64,000 nt of DNA. Source: Nostoc punctiforme NIES-2108 (lineage in GTDB: Bacteria > Cyanobacteriota > Cyanobacteriia > Cyanobacteriales > Nostocaceae). Shown in pieces: positions 9,989 through 19,001 of the stretch (the stretch's first letter is position 1; every line of letters begins with the position of its first letter). The notes under the pieces were generated by a model. That model worked only from the letters and a program-made list of their open reading frames with translations. It searched no databases and was not told the origin of the DNA. The translations under genes and the position numbers were made by a program. Where the stretch lies: NCBI GenBank assembly GCA_003326195.1, contig LXQE01000136.1, forward strand, positions 368,455 to 432,454, in the 5' to 3' direction.

Positions 9989-11032
9989 ATGATTTTTTCG
10001 ACCGCCATATTGAATCGTGTCGTTGCTACTTCAATGGTGACAACTTCTGTTGCACTTAGTCCATTTTTTGGTGCGATCGCACAAGCTGAAACTCTAAATG
10101 GTGCAGGAGCAACTTTCCCGGCTCCGCTTTACGAACGCTATGCTCGTGAAGTGAAGAAGAAATATCCAGACTTAAAAATTAACTACCAAGCAATTGGTAG
10201 TGGTGGTGGTATTCGTCAAGTCATCGCTGGAACCGTTGACTTTGGTGGTAGTGATGCTGCAATGAAAGATGATGAAATTGCTAAAGTCAAGAATGGTACA
10301 ATTTTAGTACCTACAGCAGGCGGTGCTGTTTCTGTTGTTTACAATCTTCCAGGCGTTAACGATCTCAAATTATCCCGCGCAACATTACCAGCAATTTATT
10401 CGGGTCAAATTACCAAATGGAATGACGCAAAAATTAAAGCTGATAATCCAGGCGCTAATCTACCAAATCAAACAATTAAATTTGCTGTTCGTGCCGATGG
10501 TAGCGGTACAACTTTCATTTTTACGAATCACTTAAGTGCCATCAGTGGTTATTTTAAAGGCAGAGTTGGAACTAACACTGCTCCAAAATGGAATCTGCCA
10601 AATGTTCTTAAAGGTAAAGGGAATCCAGGTGTAGCTGCTATAGTAGCTCGTACTCCTGGTTCTATTGGTTATGTTGAATATAGCTACGCTGTCCAAAATA
10701 ATCTGAAATCAGCATTGGTACAAAATAAGAAAGGAGAATTTATTGCTCCTTCTTTAGAATCTGCAAATGCAGCTTTATCAACTGTCAATTTCCCAGACAA
10801 CTACCGCGTTTTTGTAGGAGATCCAGGACAAGGTTATCCCATTGTCGGTCTTACTTGGATGATGGTTTACAAACAGTATGCTAATGCTGCTAAAGCTGAT
10901 GCAATTAAGAAATGGATTAATTGGGTATTGAAAGACGGTCAACAGTATAACGATGATCTTAACTACACCAAAATTCCATCTGATGTAGCAAATCGAGTGC
11001 TTCAGACAGTGAATAGCTCTGTCAAGCCTTAA
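9989..11032 (+). CDS. pstS: phosphate ABC transporter, phosphate-binding protein
   Basis: Periplasmic high-affinity phosphate receptor of the Pst transporter. 347 aa. The signal peptide covers about residues 1-32, ending in A-I-A-Q-A before ETLNGAGATFPAPLYERY. Phosphate-binding blocks are visible: G-A-G-A-T-F-P-A-P, A-I-G-S-G-G-G-I-R-Q, D-F-G-G-S-D-A and R-A-D-G-S-G-T-T. No lipobox cysteine is present, so the protein is soluble. First gene of the pst operon; pstC follows after a hairpin-containing gap. Expected to be induced by phosphate starvation. Confidence 0.95.
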   Translation: MIFSTAILNRVVATSMVTTSVALSPFFGAIAQAETLNGAGATFPAPLYERYAREVKKKYPDLKINYQAIGSGGGIRQVIAGTVDFGGSDAAMKDDEIAKVKNGTILVPTAGGAVSVVYNLPGVNDLKLSRATLPAIYSGQITKWNDAKIKADNPGANLPNQTIKFAVRADGSGTTFIFTNHLSAISGYFKGRVGTNTAPKWNLPNVLKGKGNPGVAAIVARTPGSIGYVEYSYAVQNNLKSALVQNKKGEFIAPSLESANAALSTVNFPDNYRVFVGDPGQGYPIVGLTWMMVYKQYANAAKADAIKKWINWVLKDGQQYNDDLNYTKIPSDVANRVLQTVNSSVKP

Positions 11033-11104
11033 TTTGTAATTTTTAGAAATTACGCAAAAGAGATTCCCAAATTCTCTCAAAAAGAGAAAGGTGCTTTGAA
11101 TATA

Positions 11105-11130
11105 TCCCCCTTTTAAAAAGTTTAGGGGGA
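11105..11130 (+). terminator. hairpin between pstS and pstC
   Basis: TCCCCC at 11105-11110 pairs with GGGGGA at 11125-11130 around an AT-rich loop, followed by a short T-rich run. Such intra-operon hairpins often cause partial termination or stabilise the abundant pstS message. Confidence 0.5.
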
Positions 11131-11200
11131 TTATTTTACTACTTTCTTCCCCTAATAAACTGAGTTACCAGTAATAAAAAATCTATTTTACTGATTTGTA

Positions 11201-12178
11201 ATGGCAAATTTATCAAATGATTCAAATCTAGGCGATGAAAATTTCAATCTAACTGCTACCAGCGGTACAAATTTCTGGTTTGACCAAGGTTTTACACGGT
11301 TAGTATACTTTTTTGCTGTGATTACCGTTGCAGTACTATTGTTGATGAGTTGGGTAATTTTACACGAAGCTCTACCAGCCATTAAGCAGTTTGGAATGGG
11401 GTTTTTGTGGGGACAAGATTGGGATACAGGTAATCAGATTTTTGGTGCATTACCCTACATTTATGGAACTTTGGTAAGTAGTGCGATCGCTATTTTATTT
11501 GCTGTCCCAGTAGGAATAGCAGTAGCCTTAGTCACAAGTGAAAACTTTTTACCTAAATCGCTGGGAACCATCCTAGCATTTGTTGTTGAATTAATTGCCG
11601 CAATTCCCAGCGTAATTATTGGTTTATGGGCGATTTTTGTCTTTATTCCAGTTCTAGAACCTCTACAAAAATGGTTAGCCAGCACTTTTAAATGGATACC
11701 ACTGTTTAATACAGAAGATCCTTCTGGGACTAATATGTTGACTGCTGGGGTTATTCTCGCCATCATGATTTTGCCCACAATGGCAGCAATTAGTCGTGAT
11801 GTTTTAATGGCTATCCCTAAAGAATTACGTACCGCATCTATGGCTTTGGGTGGCACTCGTTGGGAAACAATTTTTCGAGTCTTGCTACCATCTGGGTTTT
11901 CTGGAATAGTGAGTGCAGCAATGCTTGCTTTAGGACGTGCTTTGGGTGAAACAATGGCCGTTACTATGGTGATTGGTAACTCTGCTCAAATCAGCGCTTC
12001 TTTACTCGACCCAGCTTATACAATTCCCTCTGTATTAGCTAATGAATTTGCCGAAGCTGAACCGGGTTTGCATATAGGTGCTTTAAGCTATTTGGCATTG
12101 ATTTTGTTTGGGTTGACTTTAGCTGTAAATATTGGCGCTGTACTATTGGTGAAGTGGGTTGGCGGTAAAAATAAATAA
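11201..12178 (+). CDS. pstC: phosphate ABC transporter permease PstC
   Basis: One of two inner-membrane channel subunits of the Pst transporter. 325 aa. An N-terminal polar tail of about 30 residues precedes about six membrane helices. The binding-protein-dependent permease signature is present as E-L-R-T-A-S-M-A-L-G-G-T-R-W-E-T (EAA loop, about residues 207-222), contacting PstB. The G-Q-D-W-D-T-G segment after the first helix is typical for PstC. Start ATG 11201, 168 bp after pstS; pstA follows 73 bp downstream on the same strand. Confidence 0.95.
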   Translation: MANLSNDSNLGDENFNLTATSGTNFWFDQGFTRLVYFFAVITVAVLLLMSWVILHEALPAIKQFGMGFLWGQDWDTGNQIFGALPYIYGTLVSSAIAILFAVPVGIAVALVTSENFLPKSLGTILAFVVELIAAIPSVIIGLWAIFVFIPVLEPLQKWLASTFKWIPLFNTEDPSGTNMLTAGVILAIMILPTMAAISRDVLMAIPKELRTASMALGGTRWETIFRVLLPSGFSGIVSAAMLALGRALGETMAVTMVIGNSAQISASLLDPAYTIPSVLANEFAEAEPGLHIGALSYLALILFGLTLAVNIGAVLLVKWVGGKNK

Positions 12179-12251
12179 CACTATCTCATTTTTAAATTCC
12201 TACAAATAACTCAGTTAACAAGACGTTTATCAATCAAAGTTTGTCAAACTT

Positions 12252-13133
12252 ATGAGTGGTTACATCCAGTCAGAAACAGATGAATCTTTGGCAGCAGAAT
12301 TATGCAGTCCTCTGCCAACAGAGCGAGTAATATTTACATACTTAATGAATGCGATCGCCTTTGGTCTTACAGGTCTAGTACTCATTCCTTTATTATCAAT
12401 TTTATGGGAAATTTTTATCCGGGGAATATCTGGACTCAAATCAGAAATGTTTCTCAAAGCAGTTATTGATAATGGCTTTGGCAATGCCATTTTGGGAACC
12501 ATAATCATGGTGGTAATTGGTGCTATTTTAAGCATTCCCACAGGTATTATGACAGGAATTTTCTTAGCAGAATTTAATCAAACTAACCCAGTTGCTAGTA
12601 TTGTTCGCTTTGTCACTAGTATTCTTACAGGCGTGCCTTCAATTGTTGTCGGCGTGTTTGCTTATGGTGTGATAGTTTTGGTAACTAAAGGATTTAGTGC
12701 GATCGCAGGTGGTTTTGCTTTAGCCGTGATTATGCTACCTGTAATTATACTGACAACCGAAGAATCCTTAAAGCTGATTCCTACATCTCAACGTCTCGCC
12801 TCTGCTGCTTTAGGTGGAACTCACTTCCAAACTACTTTTCGCATTGTTGTAACTACTGCAATCCCCGGAATTACTACAGGCATTTTATTAGCTGTAGCTC
12901 GTGCGGCTGGTGAAACAGCACCCTTAATTTTTACCGCTTTATTTAGTTTAGATTGGTCAGAAGGATTGTTAAGTCCTACAGCTTCTTTACCAGTATTGAT
13001 TTTTAACCTTTATAACGACCCCGACCCACAAAAAAGTCAATTGGTATGGACTACTTCTATAGTTCTACTCGGCTTAATTTTATCTGTCAGTATTCTTTCT
13101 CGCTTAGTTATTAGGCAGAGAAAAATAAATTGA
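12252..13133 (+). CDS. pstA: phosphate ABC transporter permease PstA
   Basis: Second channel subunit of the Pst transporter. 293 aa with about six membrane helices. Family blocks visible: T-G-V-P-S-I-V-V-G-V-F-A-Y, the EAA loop P-T-S-Q-R-L-A-S-A-A-L-G-G-T (about residues 176-190), and A-R-A-A-G-E-T-A-P-L-I-F-T-A-L. Start ATG 12252. It lies between pstC and pstB in the same direction; the 78-bp gap to pstB is occupied by a short dispersed repeat. Confidence 0.95.
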   Translation: MSGYIQSETDESLAAELCSPLPTERVIFTYLMNAIAFGLTGLVLIPLLSILWEIFIRGISGLKSEMFLKAVIDNGFGNAILGTIIMVVIGAILSIPTGIMTGIFLAEFNQTNPVASIVRFVTSILTGVPSIVVGVFAYGVIVLVTKGFSAIAGGFALAVIMLPVIILTTEESLKLIPTSQRLASAALGGTHFQTTFRIVVTTAIPGITTGILLAVARAAGETAPLIFTALFSLDWSEGLLSPTASLPVLIFNLYNDPDPQKSQLVWTTSIVLLGLILSVSILSRLVIRQRKIN

Positions 13134-13140
13134 AGAATAA

Positions 13141-13178
13141 TTCATACTGAATTCTGAATTCTGACTCCTGAATTCTGT
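13141..13178. repeat. dispersed ATTCTGAATTCTGACTCC-type repeat inside the pst operon
   Basis: Consists of overlapping GAATTCTGA and TGACTCCTGA units between pstA and pstB. The same words recur near 19737, 48810, 48842 and 50320-50368, so it is a mobile or amplifying intergenic repeat. Confidence 0.5.
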
Positions 13179-13211
13179 TTTTATAATTTTTATTTCGCAC
13201 CTTAAGCAAGC

Positions 13212-13991
13212 ATGAGTAACCTAATTCCAGCTATCAAAGTTAAAAATATCAGCTTTTACTATGGCACAACAAAAGCAATTGAAAAGGTGTCAATAGATAT
13301 TTATCAAAAACAAGTAACCGCAATTATTGGCCCTAGTGGTTGTGGTAAATCTACCTTCATCAAAATTCTTAATCGCATTAGCGAATTAGAAGGGCCTGTG
13401 AAAATTGAAGGACATGTAGAATTTTTTGGTCAGAATATTTACGATCGTCGTGTCAACATCAATCGGTTACGCCGCCAAATTGGTATGGTGTTTCAAAAAC
13501 CGAATCCTTTTGGGATAAGCATTTACGAAAATGTTGCCTACGGGATGAGAATAGCAGGCAGATATTCAAAATTAGAATTAGATGAAATTGTTGAATCTGC
13601 CCTTAAAAGCGCTGCTCTTTGGGATGAAGTGAAAGATAAGCTCGATAAATCAGCTTTAGGGCTTTCTGGTGGTCAGCAACAAAGATTATGTATTGCCCGC
13701 GCTTTAGCAGTCAAGCCGAAAGTTTTGCTGATGGATGAGCCTTGCTCCGCTCTTGACCCCATTGCCACTATGAAAGTTGAGGAACTACTCCACAGTTTAC
13801 AGTCTGAGTTGACAATTGCGATCGTTACTCATAATATGCAGCAAGCCGCTCGCGTCTCTGATTTTACGGCTTTCTTTAGCACCGATGAAAGTCGGATTGG
13901 TCAAATGGTTGAATTTGGCGCTACAGAGCAAATCTTTAACAACCCATTAGACCCCCGCACCCGCGACTACATTTCAGGACGTTTCGGTTAA
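13212..13991 (+). CDS. pstB: phosphate ABC transporter ATP-binding protein PstB
   Basis: ATPase subunit that powers phosphate import. 259 aa. Motifs: Walker [10 protein letters not shown] (residues 40-48), Q-loop M-V-F-Q-K-P-N with the glutamine present, signature L-S-G-G-Q-Q-Q-R, Walker B V-L-L-M-D-E-P, and the H-loop V-T-H-N-M-Q-Q. The usual N-P-F-P after the Q-loop reads N-P-F-G here. Last gene of the compact operon; a second pstB paralogue lies 668 bp downstream. Confidence 0.95.
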   Translation: MSNLIPAIKVKNISFYYGTTKAIEKVSIDIYQKQVTAIIGPSGCGKSTFIKILNRISELEGPVKIEGHVEFFGQNIYDRRVNINRLRRQIGMVFQKPNPFGISIYENVAYGMRIAGRYSKLELDEIVESALKSAALWDEVKDKLDKSALGLSGGQQQRLCIARALAVKPKVLLMDEPCSALDPIATMKVEELLHSLQSELTIAIVTHNMQQAARVSDFTAFFSTDESRIGQMVEFGATEQIFNNPLDPRTRDYISGRFG

Positions 13992-14164
13992 GATACTTTC
14001 AAGCGTGACTTATTGATTTTTGTCAATCTAGCTTGCACTAGAAGATATTCATAAAATGTAGTTTAAAAAAGTTACTAATTTATCTTTATAAAAAAATAAC
14101 TCCTCACTATCTATGAGAAATATACAGCAATACAGTTCAGTTAAGCCTAAAACTCAACTTCTAC

Positions 14165-14238
14165 GTAGGTTAGCTTAAGGAACGAAACCCAACACTTCTT
14201 TGACTTTGTTGGGTTTCACTTCGTTCTACCCAACCTAC
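14165..14238. repeat. MITE-like palindromic element
   Basis: An imperfect palindrome: GTAGGTTA at 14165 faces AACCTAC ending at 14238, and inside it CGAAACCCAACA faces TGTTGGGTTTC. About 74 bp, no coding capacity. This GTAGGTTGGGTTTC-type palindrome is a familiar Nostoc intergenic repeat. Confidence 0.55.
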
Positions 14239-14328
14239 AATTTTCTTAACTTAACGGTATTGAAATATACATTAAAATTCATAATTCAGGAGTAAAACAC
14301 GCTTTATATCTGGGTAACAGACTTAGCT

Positions 14329-14361
14329 TGTGTACCTCACAAAATTGAAATCTGCTGTATG
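14329..14361 (+). repeat. dispersed repeat, copy 1
   Basis: TGTGTACCTCAC followed by a TTGAAATCTGCTGTATG word. The second copy is at 37211-37243 with three substitutions. Non-coding in both places. Confidence 0.5.
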
Positions 14362-14659
14362 ATATTCATATTTTGATTTCTACGTAGCTATTTTAAATCG
14401 AAGTAGACCTAATCCTTTTTCATAAGAAAGGATGCTATATCAGTCAAGGTACAAAAGGATCGGTATAAAAAGTCTGTAAAAGATCAATTTTAGAACACAG
14501 TCTTGATACAAATATCTAATAACACTTTATTTGCTGTATGACTACTGTGTAGCTACGTAATTTCCATGAATATCTCATTTTGGCAGTAACATAGTGAAAC
14601 AGCATTGCTGATTTGTACTGTTTTACTTAATCAAGTTTTGTTTCACACGTTTTGGGAAT

Positions 14660-15439
14660 ATGAGTAAACTAATTCCAGCCATCAGAGTCAAAAACTTCAG
14701 CTTCTCTTACGACACTCAAAAGATAGTTGAAGGCGTGTCAATGGATATTTACCAAAACCAAGTCACGGCAATTATTGGTTCTAGTGGTTGTGGGAAGTCT
14801 ACTTTTCTTAAATCGTTAAATCGCATGAGTGAATTAGAAGCAGAAGTAAAGGTTGAAGGAAAAGTAGAATTTTTTGGGCAGAGTATTTATGAGCGTCGTG
14901 TCAACATCAATCGCTTACGTCGCCAAGTTAGTATGGTTTTTCCCAAACCAAATCTTTTTCCCATAAGCGTTTACGATAATGTTGCTTATGGGGTGAAGTT
15001 AGTTGGATGGCATCCGAAAGTAGAATTAGATGGAATTGTTGAATCTGCCATCAAAGCTGCCGAACTTTGGGATGAAGTGAAAAATAAGCTGCACAAATCT
15101 GCTTTAGACCTTTCTGGTGGTCAACAGCAAAGATTATGTATTGCCCGTGCTTTAGCGGTCAAGCCGAATGTTCTTTTGATGGATGAGCCTTGTTCAGGCC
15201 TCGATCCTATGGGTAGTATAAAAATTGAGAATTTGATCCATAATTTGCGTTCTGAGTTGACAATTGTGATTGTTACTCACAATATGCAGCAAGTTACTCG
15301 CCTATCTGATTTTACGGCTTTCTTTTATAGCAATGAAAATCGTATTACTCAAATGGTTGAATTTGGTACTACAAATAAAATCTTTACTAACCCTGTGGAT
15401 TCTCGCACCCGCGACTATGTTTTTGCTCGCGTCGGTTGA
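14660..15439 (+). CDS. pstB: second PstB-like ATPase with altered Q-loop
   Basis: 259-aa paralogue collinear with the upstream PstB. Walker A (residues 40-48, G-S-S-G-C-G-K-S-T), signature L-S-G-G-Q-Q-Q-R (151-158), Walker B with D175-E176 and H207 are intact. However, the Q-loop glutamine is replaced by proline (P95 in M-V-F-P-K-P-N). The Q-loop couples ATP hydrolysis to the permease, so coupling may differ. Preserved length and motifs argue against a simple pseudogene. It probably shares PstC/PstA with the first PstB, or serves a different permease; this is inference. A strong hairpin follows at 15487. Confidence 0.88.
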   Translation: MSKLIPAIRVKNFSFSYDTQKIVEGVSMDIYQNQVTAIIGSSGCGKSTFLKSLNRMSELEAEVKVEGKVEFFGQSIYERRVNINRLRRQVSMVFPKPNLFPISVYDNVAYGVKLVGWHPKVELDGIVESAIKAAELWDEVKNKLHKSALDLSGGQQQRLCIARALAVKPNVLLMDEPCSGLDPMGSIKIENLIHNLRSELTIVIVTHNMQQVTRLSDFTAFFYSNENRITQMVEFGTTNKIFTNPVDSRTRDYVFARVG

Positions 15440-15486
15440 AGCGCTTCTTAAATTCTAGCTATTCAGAGGGTTAATACATAGTGCCA

Positions 15487-15517
15487 GCGGAAATGAGGAG
15501 TTGAATTTAATTTCCGC
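15487..15517 (+). terminator. hairpin terminator after the second pstB
   Basis: GCGGAAAT (15487-15494) pairs exactly with ATTTCCGC (15510-15517). A T-rich stretch (TAAGTTTTTC) follows 7 bases later. Confidence 0.55.
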
Positions 15518-15625
15518 TTGCTTTAAGTTTTTCTGGTGTTGGGCAATGCAGTCTGATATTGACAGTATTTTTTTATACTATATATTTAAAGACAAGTATT
15601 TGCTCTAGACCACCTGAATCAAAAA

Positions 15626-16921
15626 ATGAAATGTCCCCGGTGCGAATCTACTTCATGTCGTCAAAATGGTCGTCGGAATGACAAGCAGAATTACCTCTGC
15701 AAAAATTGTGGTAAACAATTCCTTGAGCCTGCATTCCCTCATTCCTTGGAAAGTGACTTGCTTTCTAACAGCGACGGGCACAGTAAAGTATCTATGACTG
15801 AAGCGACAGAACTTTCTTTAATGAAAAACCTGCTAGAAGAAAAAGTCACAGAGAAAATTCTTGGCTCTTTGAGTTTGACATTAGCTGAAGAATTGCTGCA
15901 AACTATATTATCGCCTGATTGGCTAGAATCTGCTATATTCAGCCAATTTATCCTGAAAATTCAGCAAAAAGCTGAAATTAAACATCAATTAGAAACAGGA
16001 ATTTCACTTCTGCTTTTGGATGCAGAAAACTTAAAATTAGATGTGAATTCAGAATTATTTTTAGCTAATGTCTGTAAGTATCCTCTCCAAGTTAAAATAG
16101 CATTTGCTAACTGGAAAAATCCAAGTATTGGAAAGCAAGATATTGAACTATATAACCGTGGCTATCAACTTGTCCATGTGCCGGAAGGTAAGGATAGTGC
16201 TGATGCAAAAATGATCGCATTTGGTGCTTGTGTTTTACGCTTTTATCCAAGAGTTAAAGAAATCTTGGTCTGTTCTAGTGATGGAATTTTAATCCACCTC
16301 TGTAACGAACTCCAAAATCAAGGACTGATTGTCTATTGGGTACGTAGACAAGGGCAAAATTTGCATATAGAAAACAGAAATACTGGCAAATTAACTCATT
16401 ATTCTTTAGCAATCGCAACAGAAGTTCCATCCTTAGAAAAAGTGGTTGATACAATTCAACATTTAATTAAAAATGAACATGAATCAATAAATGCTCGATT
16501 AAACAGTTTAGTCGCTGTTGCCACTTTATTTCAAGAAAAATGTGATATCAAAGATATCAATATTAAACATAATCCAAACAAACCAGAATCAGATAAAATA
16601 ATCCCTGTTTTAGATAGCTCTTTTACAAAAGATATTCAAGAACCAATAAAAGAAGATATTGCAAAAATTTCTAATGAGAAAACATTAAATAAATTACTAT
16701 TAAAAACTATTCAAGATATCAAAAAAAAATCTCCTAAAACTAAATTATCTGTGTCCCAATTAGGTACAGAGATACGGAAAATAACCGGAGAATCCCCTAA
16801 TTCAATTATTAAAAAATTAAAGTTAGGTTCTAGTTTTGCTAAATATTTAGAATCATCTCCCACATTTACATTAAAGGCGAGTGGCAAGGAATATGAAGTA
16901 ATGCCGCTACTCTCCGAATAG
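15626..16921 (+). CDS. zinc-ribbon / NYN (PIN-like) nuclease / LOTUS-like protein
   Basis: 431 aa, three parts. (1) An N-terminal IS1 InsA-like zinc ribbon: C3-P-x-C6 and C25-x-x-C28 with N-G and Y-x-C-K-N-C-G-K-Q-F. (2) An NYN domain (about residues 120-260), a PIN-like metal-dependent RNase fold: D132 in L-L-L-D-A-E-N, D190 and D193 in K-D-S-A-D-A-K-M, and D219 in C-S-S-D-G. (3) A C-terminal domain (about 350-428) resembling OST-HTH/LOTUS, an RNA-binding fold, with S-V-S-Q-L-G-T-E-I-R-K and S-F-A-K-Y-L-E. A charged Lys/Asn-rich linker separates 2 and 3. NYN-LOTUS fusions are known and suggest RNA cleavage or processing; the transposase-type zinc ribbon in front is unusual. There is no operon partner: pstB ends 187 bp before and an SDR gene starts 81 bp after. 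Function unknown. Confidence 0.8.
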   Translation: MKCPRCESTSCRQNGRRNDKQNYLCKNCGKQFLEPAFPHSLESDLLSNSDGHSKVSMTEATELSLMKNLLEEKVTEKILGSLSLTLAEELLQTILSPDWLESAIFSQFILKIQQKAEIKHQLETGISLLLLDAENLKLDVNSELFLANVCKYPLQVKIAFANWKNPSIGKQDIELYNRGYQLVHVPEGKDSADAKMIAFGACVLRFYPRVKEILVCSSDGILIHLCNELQNQGLIVYWVRRQGQNLHIENRNTGKLTHYSLAIATEVPSLEKVVDTIQHLIKNEHESINARLNSLVAVATLFQEKCDIKDINIKHNPNKPESDKIIPVLDSSFTKDIQEPIKEDIAKISNEKTLNKLLLKTIQDIKKKSPKTKLSVSQLGTEIRKITGESPNSIIKKLKLGSSFAKYLESSPTFTLKASGKEYEVMPLLSE

Positions 16922-17002
16922 ATACTTTCTGGATGTTTACGTATAACCTGAGCCTGTAATTCTGTATTATGTAAAAAGATGTAAAGAAATGTAAATAATA
17001 CA

Positions 17003-17707
17003 ATGCAGGATAAAGTTGTTATTATTGTCGGTGCTACTGGTGGTATTGGTTCAGCTTTAACACAAAAACTTGCGTCTACTGGAGTCCGGTTGGTACTGAC
17101 TGCCAGAGATGCGGTGCGTTTAACTACATTGGCTGCTGATTTGCCAGGACAAGTTTTGATTGTTCCCACCGATATTACTGACCCCAAACAGGTAGATACT
17201 TTGATAGAAAAGACCATCGCTGAGTTTGGTCAAATTGATATTTTAGTGAATGCAGCTGGTGCTGGTATACTCAAGCCCTACAACAGCCTGGAACCTGCTG
17301 ATTTAGACAAGATGTTAGATGTCAACTTAAAAGGCAGCTTTTACACCACTCAGGCGGCTGCTGAAGAGATGCAAAAGCGCAAGTCTGGTCACATCTGTAA
17401 TGTGGTAGGAATTCTGGGCAAGCATTCGATGGGGATGGCGGCAGCTTATTCGGCTTCTAAGTTTGGTGTTGTCGGTTTTAGCAAGTGCATGGCAGAAGAA
17501 CTCAAGCGTTTTGGTATCAAGTTCACGCTATTCTACTTTGGTGGGGTAGATTCTCCTTTTTGGGATAATGTCAACCTAAAAGTAGACCGGAAAAAAATGC
17601 TCAGTCCTGAAACTGCTGCCAATGCGATTTTCTTTGCCCTTTCTGCCGAACCGCAAGCTGTACCAATGGAAATTAACATTCAACCTGATAGTCATTTGTT
17701 CTTTTAG
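17003..17707 (+). CDS. short-chain dehydrogenase/reductase (SDR) family protein
   Basis: 234-aa Rossmann-fold NAD(P)-dependent oxidoreductase. Cofactor motif G-A-T-G-G-I-G (residues 10-16), N-A-A-G (83-86), N108, and Y149-S-A-S-K153 are present. The catalytic serine, expected 13 residues before the tyrosine, is replaced by glycine (G136 in N-V-V-G-I-L-G-K), so either activity is altered or another residue substitutes. Arg35 in T-A-R-D after the second strand suggests NADPH preference. Substrate unknown. HPPD follows 106 bp downstream in the same direction, but no functional link is implied by the sequence. Confidence 0.85.
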   Translation: MQDKVVIIVGATGGIGSALTQKLASTGVRLVLTARDAVRLTTLAADLPGQVLIVPTDITDPKQVDTLIEKTIAEFGQIDILVNAAGAGILKPYNSLEPADLDKMLDVNLKGSFYTTQAAAEEMQKRKSGHICNVVGILGKHSMGMAAAYSASKFGVVGFSKCMAEELKRFGIKFTLFYFGGVDSPFWDNVNLKVDRKKMLSPETAANAIFFALSAEPQAVPMEINIQPDSHLFF

Positions 17708-17813
17708 AGTGGGAGTACGTGTACATAATTCTTGCTTAGGAAGGACGTGAAAATCTAGCAAAAAAGGCAAAATTTACAGATATATAAACTGTTATGCTGG
17801 ATTTTCAATATCT

Positions 17814-18899
17814 ATGAAAATTGATCACGTTCATTTCTATGTAGAAGACGCCAAAGTATGGCGAGATTGGTTTGTACGCCATCTTGGTTTTCAAGCAGTA
17901 ACCGATCGCATCAGTTCATTTCACACTTGTACAGAAGTGGTGAAAAATGGTGATGTCTGCTTTTTTCTGTCTTCACCACTGTTGCCTACAAGTCCAGTAG
18001 CGGAATTTCTGCGTCAATATCCACCTGGTGTGGCAGATGTCGCTTTTGCTGTCGAAGATGTCGAAGGCGCGATCGCACAAGCTCAAAAACACGGTGCTAC
18101 AATCCTACAACCCATCCAAGAACGCCAGGTAGGTACGGCGTTCATCAAATGTGGCAAAATTGCTGCCTGGGGTGGACTGACTCATACATTGATAGAAAGG
18201 TCATTTGTCATTTGTCCGTCGTCATTTGTAACTAACACAAATGACAAAGGACAAATGACAAATGACAACACTTTTACCGCCATAGATCACGTAGTGCTAA
18301 ACGTGGCAGTTGGTGAATTGGATCGTGCTGTGGCTTGGTACGAAAAAATCCTAGATTTTCAACCCCAGCAGGCGTTTAAAATTAAAACCAATCGCTCTGC
18401 TTTACACAGCCAGGTGATGGTTTCACATAATGGTAGCGTCCAATTGCCAATTAATGAACCAGCTTCTAGAAATTCTCAAATTCAGGAATTTCTAGATGTC
18501 AATCGGGGGCCAGGAATTCAACATATTGCCTTGCGGACAACTAATCTTGTGAGTGCGATCGTTAAATTTCGTGCCAGTGGTTTATCTTTACTCTCGGTTC
18601 CCCAAACCTATTACTCGCAGCTAAAACAGCGTCCAGGACTCACGCTATCACCCTTAGAATTAGAAGCGATCGCTCAACAAGAAATTCTCGTAGACTGGCA
18701 AGAATATACTTCTTTAGAGGGAGGAAATACTGCACCCTTATTACTACAAATTTTTACCCAGCCCATTTTTGAACAGCCAACATTTTTCTTTGAATTTATT
18801 GAACGCCGTTTCCAAGCTCAAGGTTTTGGCGAAGGTAACTTTCGCGCCTTATTTGAAGCCATTGAAAGCGAACAAATTAAACGCGGTACTTTGCAATGA
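17814..18899 (+). CDS. hppD: 4-hydroxyphenylpyruvate dioxygenase
   Basis: Fe(II)-dependent enzyme turning 4-hydroxyphenylpyruvate into homogentisate, the head-group precursor of tocopherols in cyanobacteria. Two VOC-fold halves (about 1-128 and 155-355). Predicted iron ligands: H159 (A-I-D-H-V-V), H237 (I-Q-H-I-A-L) and E327 (F-F-F-E-F-I-E-R). 361 aa, cyanobacterial type. Residues about 129-153 (bases 18198-18272) are encoded by an in-frame copy of the dispersed TGTCATTTGTC / GACAAATGACA repeat, forming a polar linker just before the second half. It keeps the frame and avoids the ligands, so the enzyme may still be active. Confidence 0.9.
   Translation: MKIDHVHFYVEDAKVWRDWFVRHLGFQAVTDRISSFHTCTEVVKNGDVCFFLSSPLLPTSPVAEFLRQYPPGVADVAFAVEDVEGAIAQAQKHGATILQPIQERQVGTAFIKCGKIAAWGGLTHTLIERSFVICPSSFVTNTNDKGQMTNDNTFTAIDHVVLNVAVGELDRAVAWYEKILDFQPQQAFKIKTNRSALHSQVMVSHNGSVQLPINEPASRNSQIQEFLDVNRGPGIQHIALRTTNLVSAIVKFRASGLSLLSVPQTYYSQLKQRPGLTLSPLELEAIAQQEILVDWQEYTSLEGGNTAPLLLQIFTQPIFEQPTFFFEFIERRFQAQGFGEGNFRALFEAIESEQIKRGTLQ
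18198..18272 (+). repeat. dispersed TCATTTGTC/GACAAATGA repeat inside hppD
   Basis: TCATTTGTCATTTGTC on the left arm and GACAAATGACAAATGAC on the right form an inverted pair within a coding region. About 75 bp, a multiple of 3, open in the hppD frame. The same heptamers occur outside genes at 30751-30816, 32556-32680 and 52730-52782. Confidence 0.75.
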
Positions 18900-19001
18900 T
18901 GCCTGAGTACAAAATCTCAATTTAAATTAGCTAAACTTGATAGTCTCCAAAAATAGCCATACATCTGAGATAATTTTAATAAAAATTAACATTTTCCGCC
19001 G

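Larger units (their letters stand above)
13992..14659. other. long intergenic region between the two pstB genes
   Basis: 668 bp without a convincing gene. It contains a palindromic element (14165-14238), a dispersed repeat at 14329-14361, and AT-rich text upstream of the second pstB. Its length suggests that the second pstB has its own promoter rather than being read only from the operon. Confidence 0.5.
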
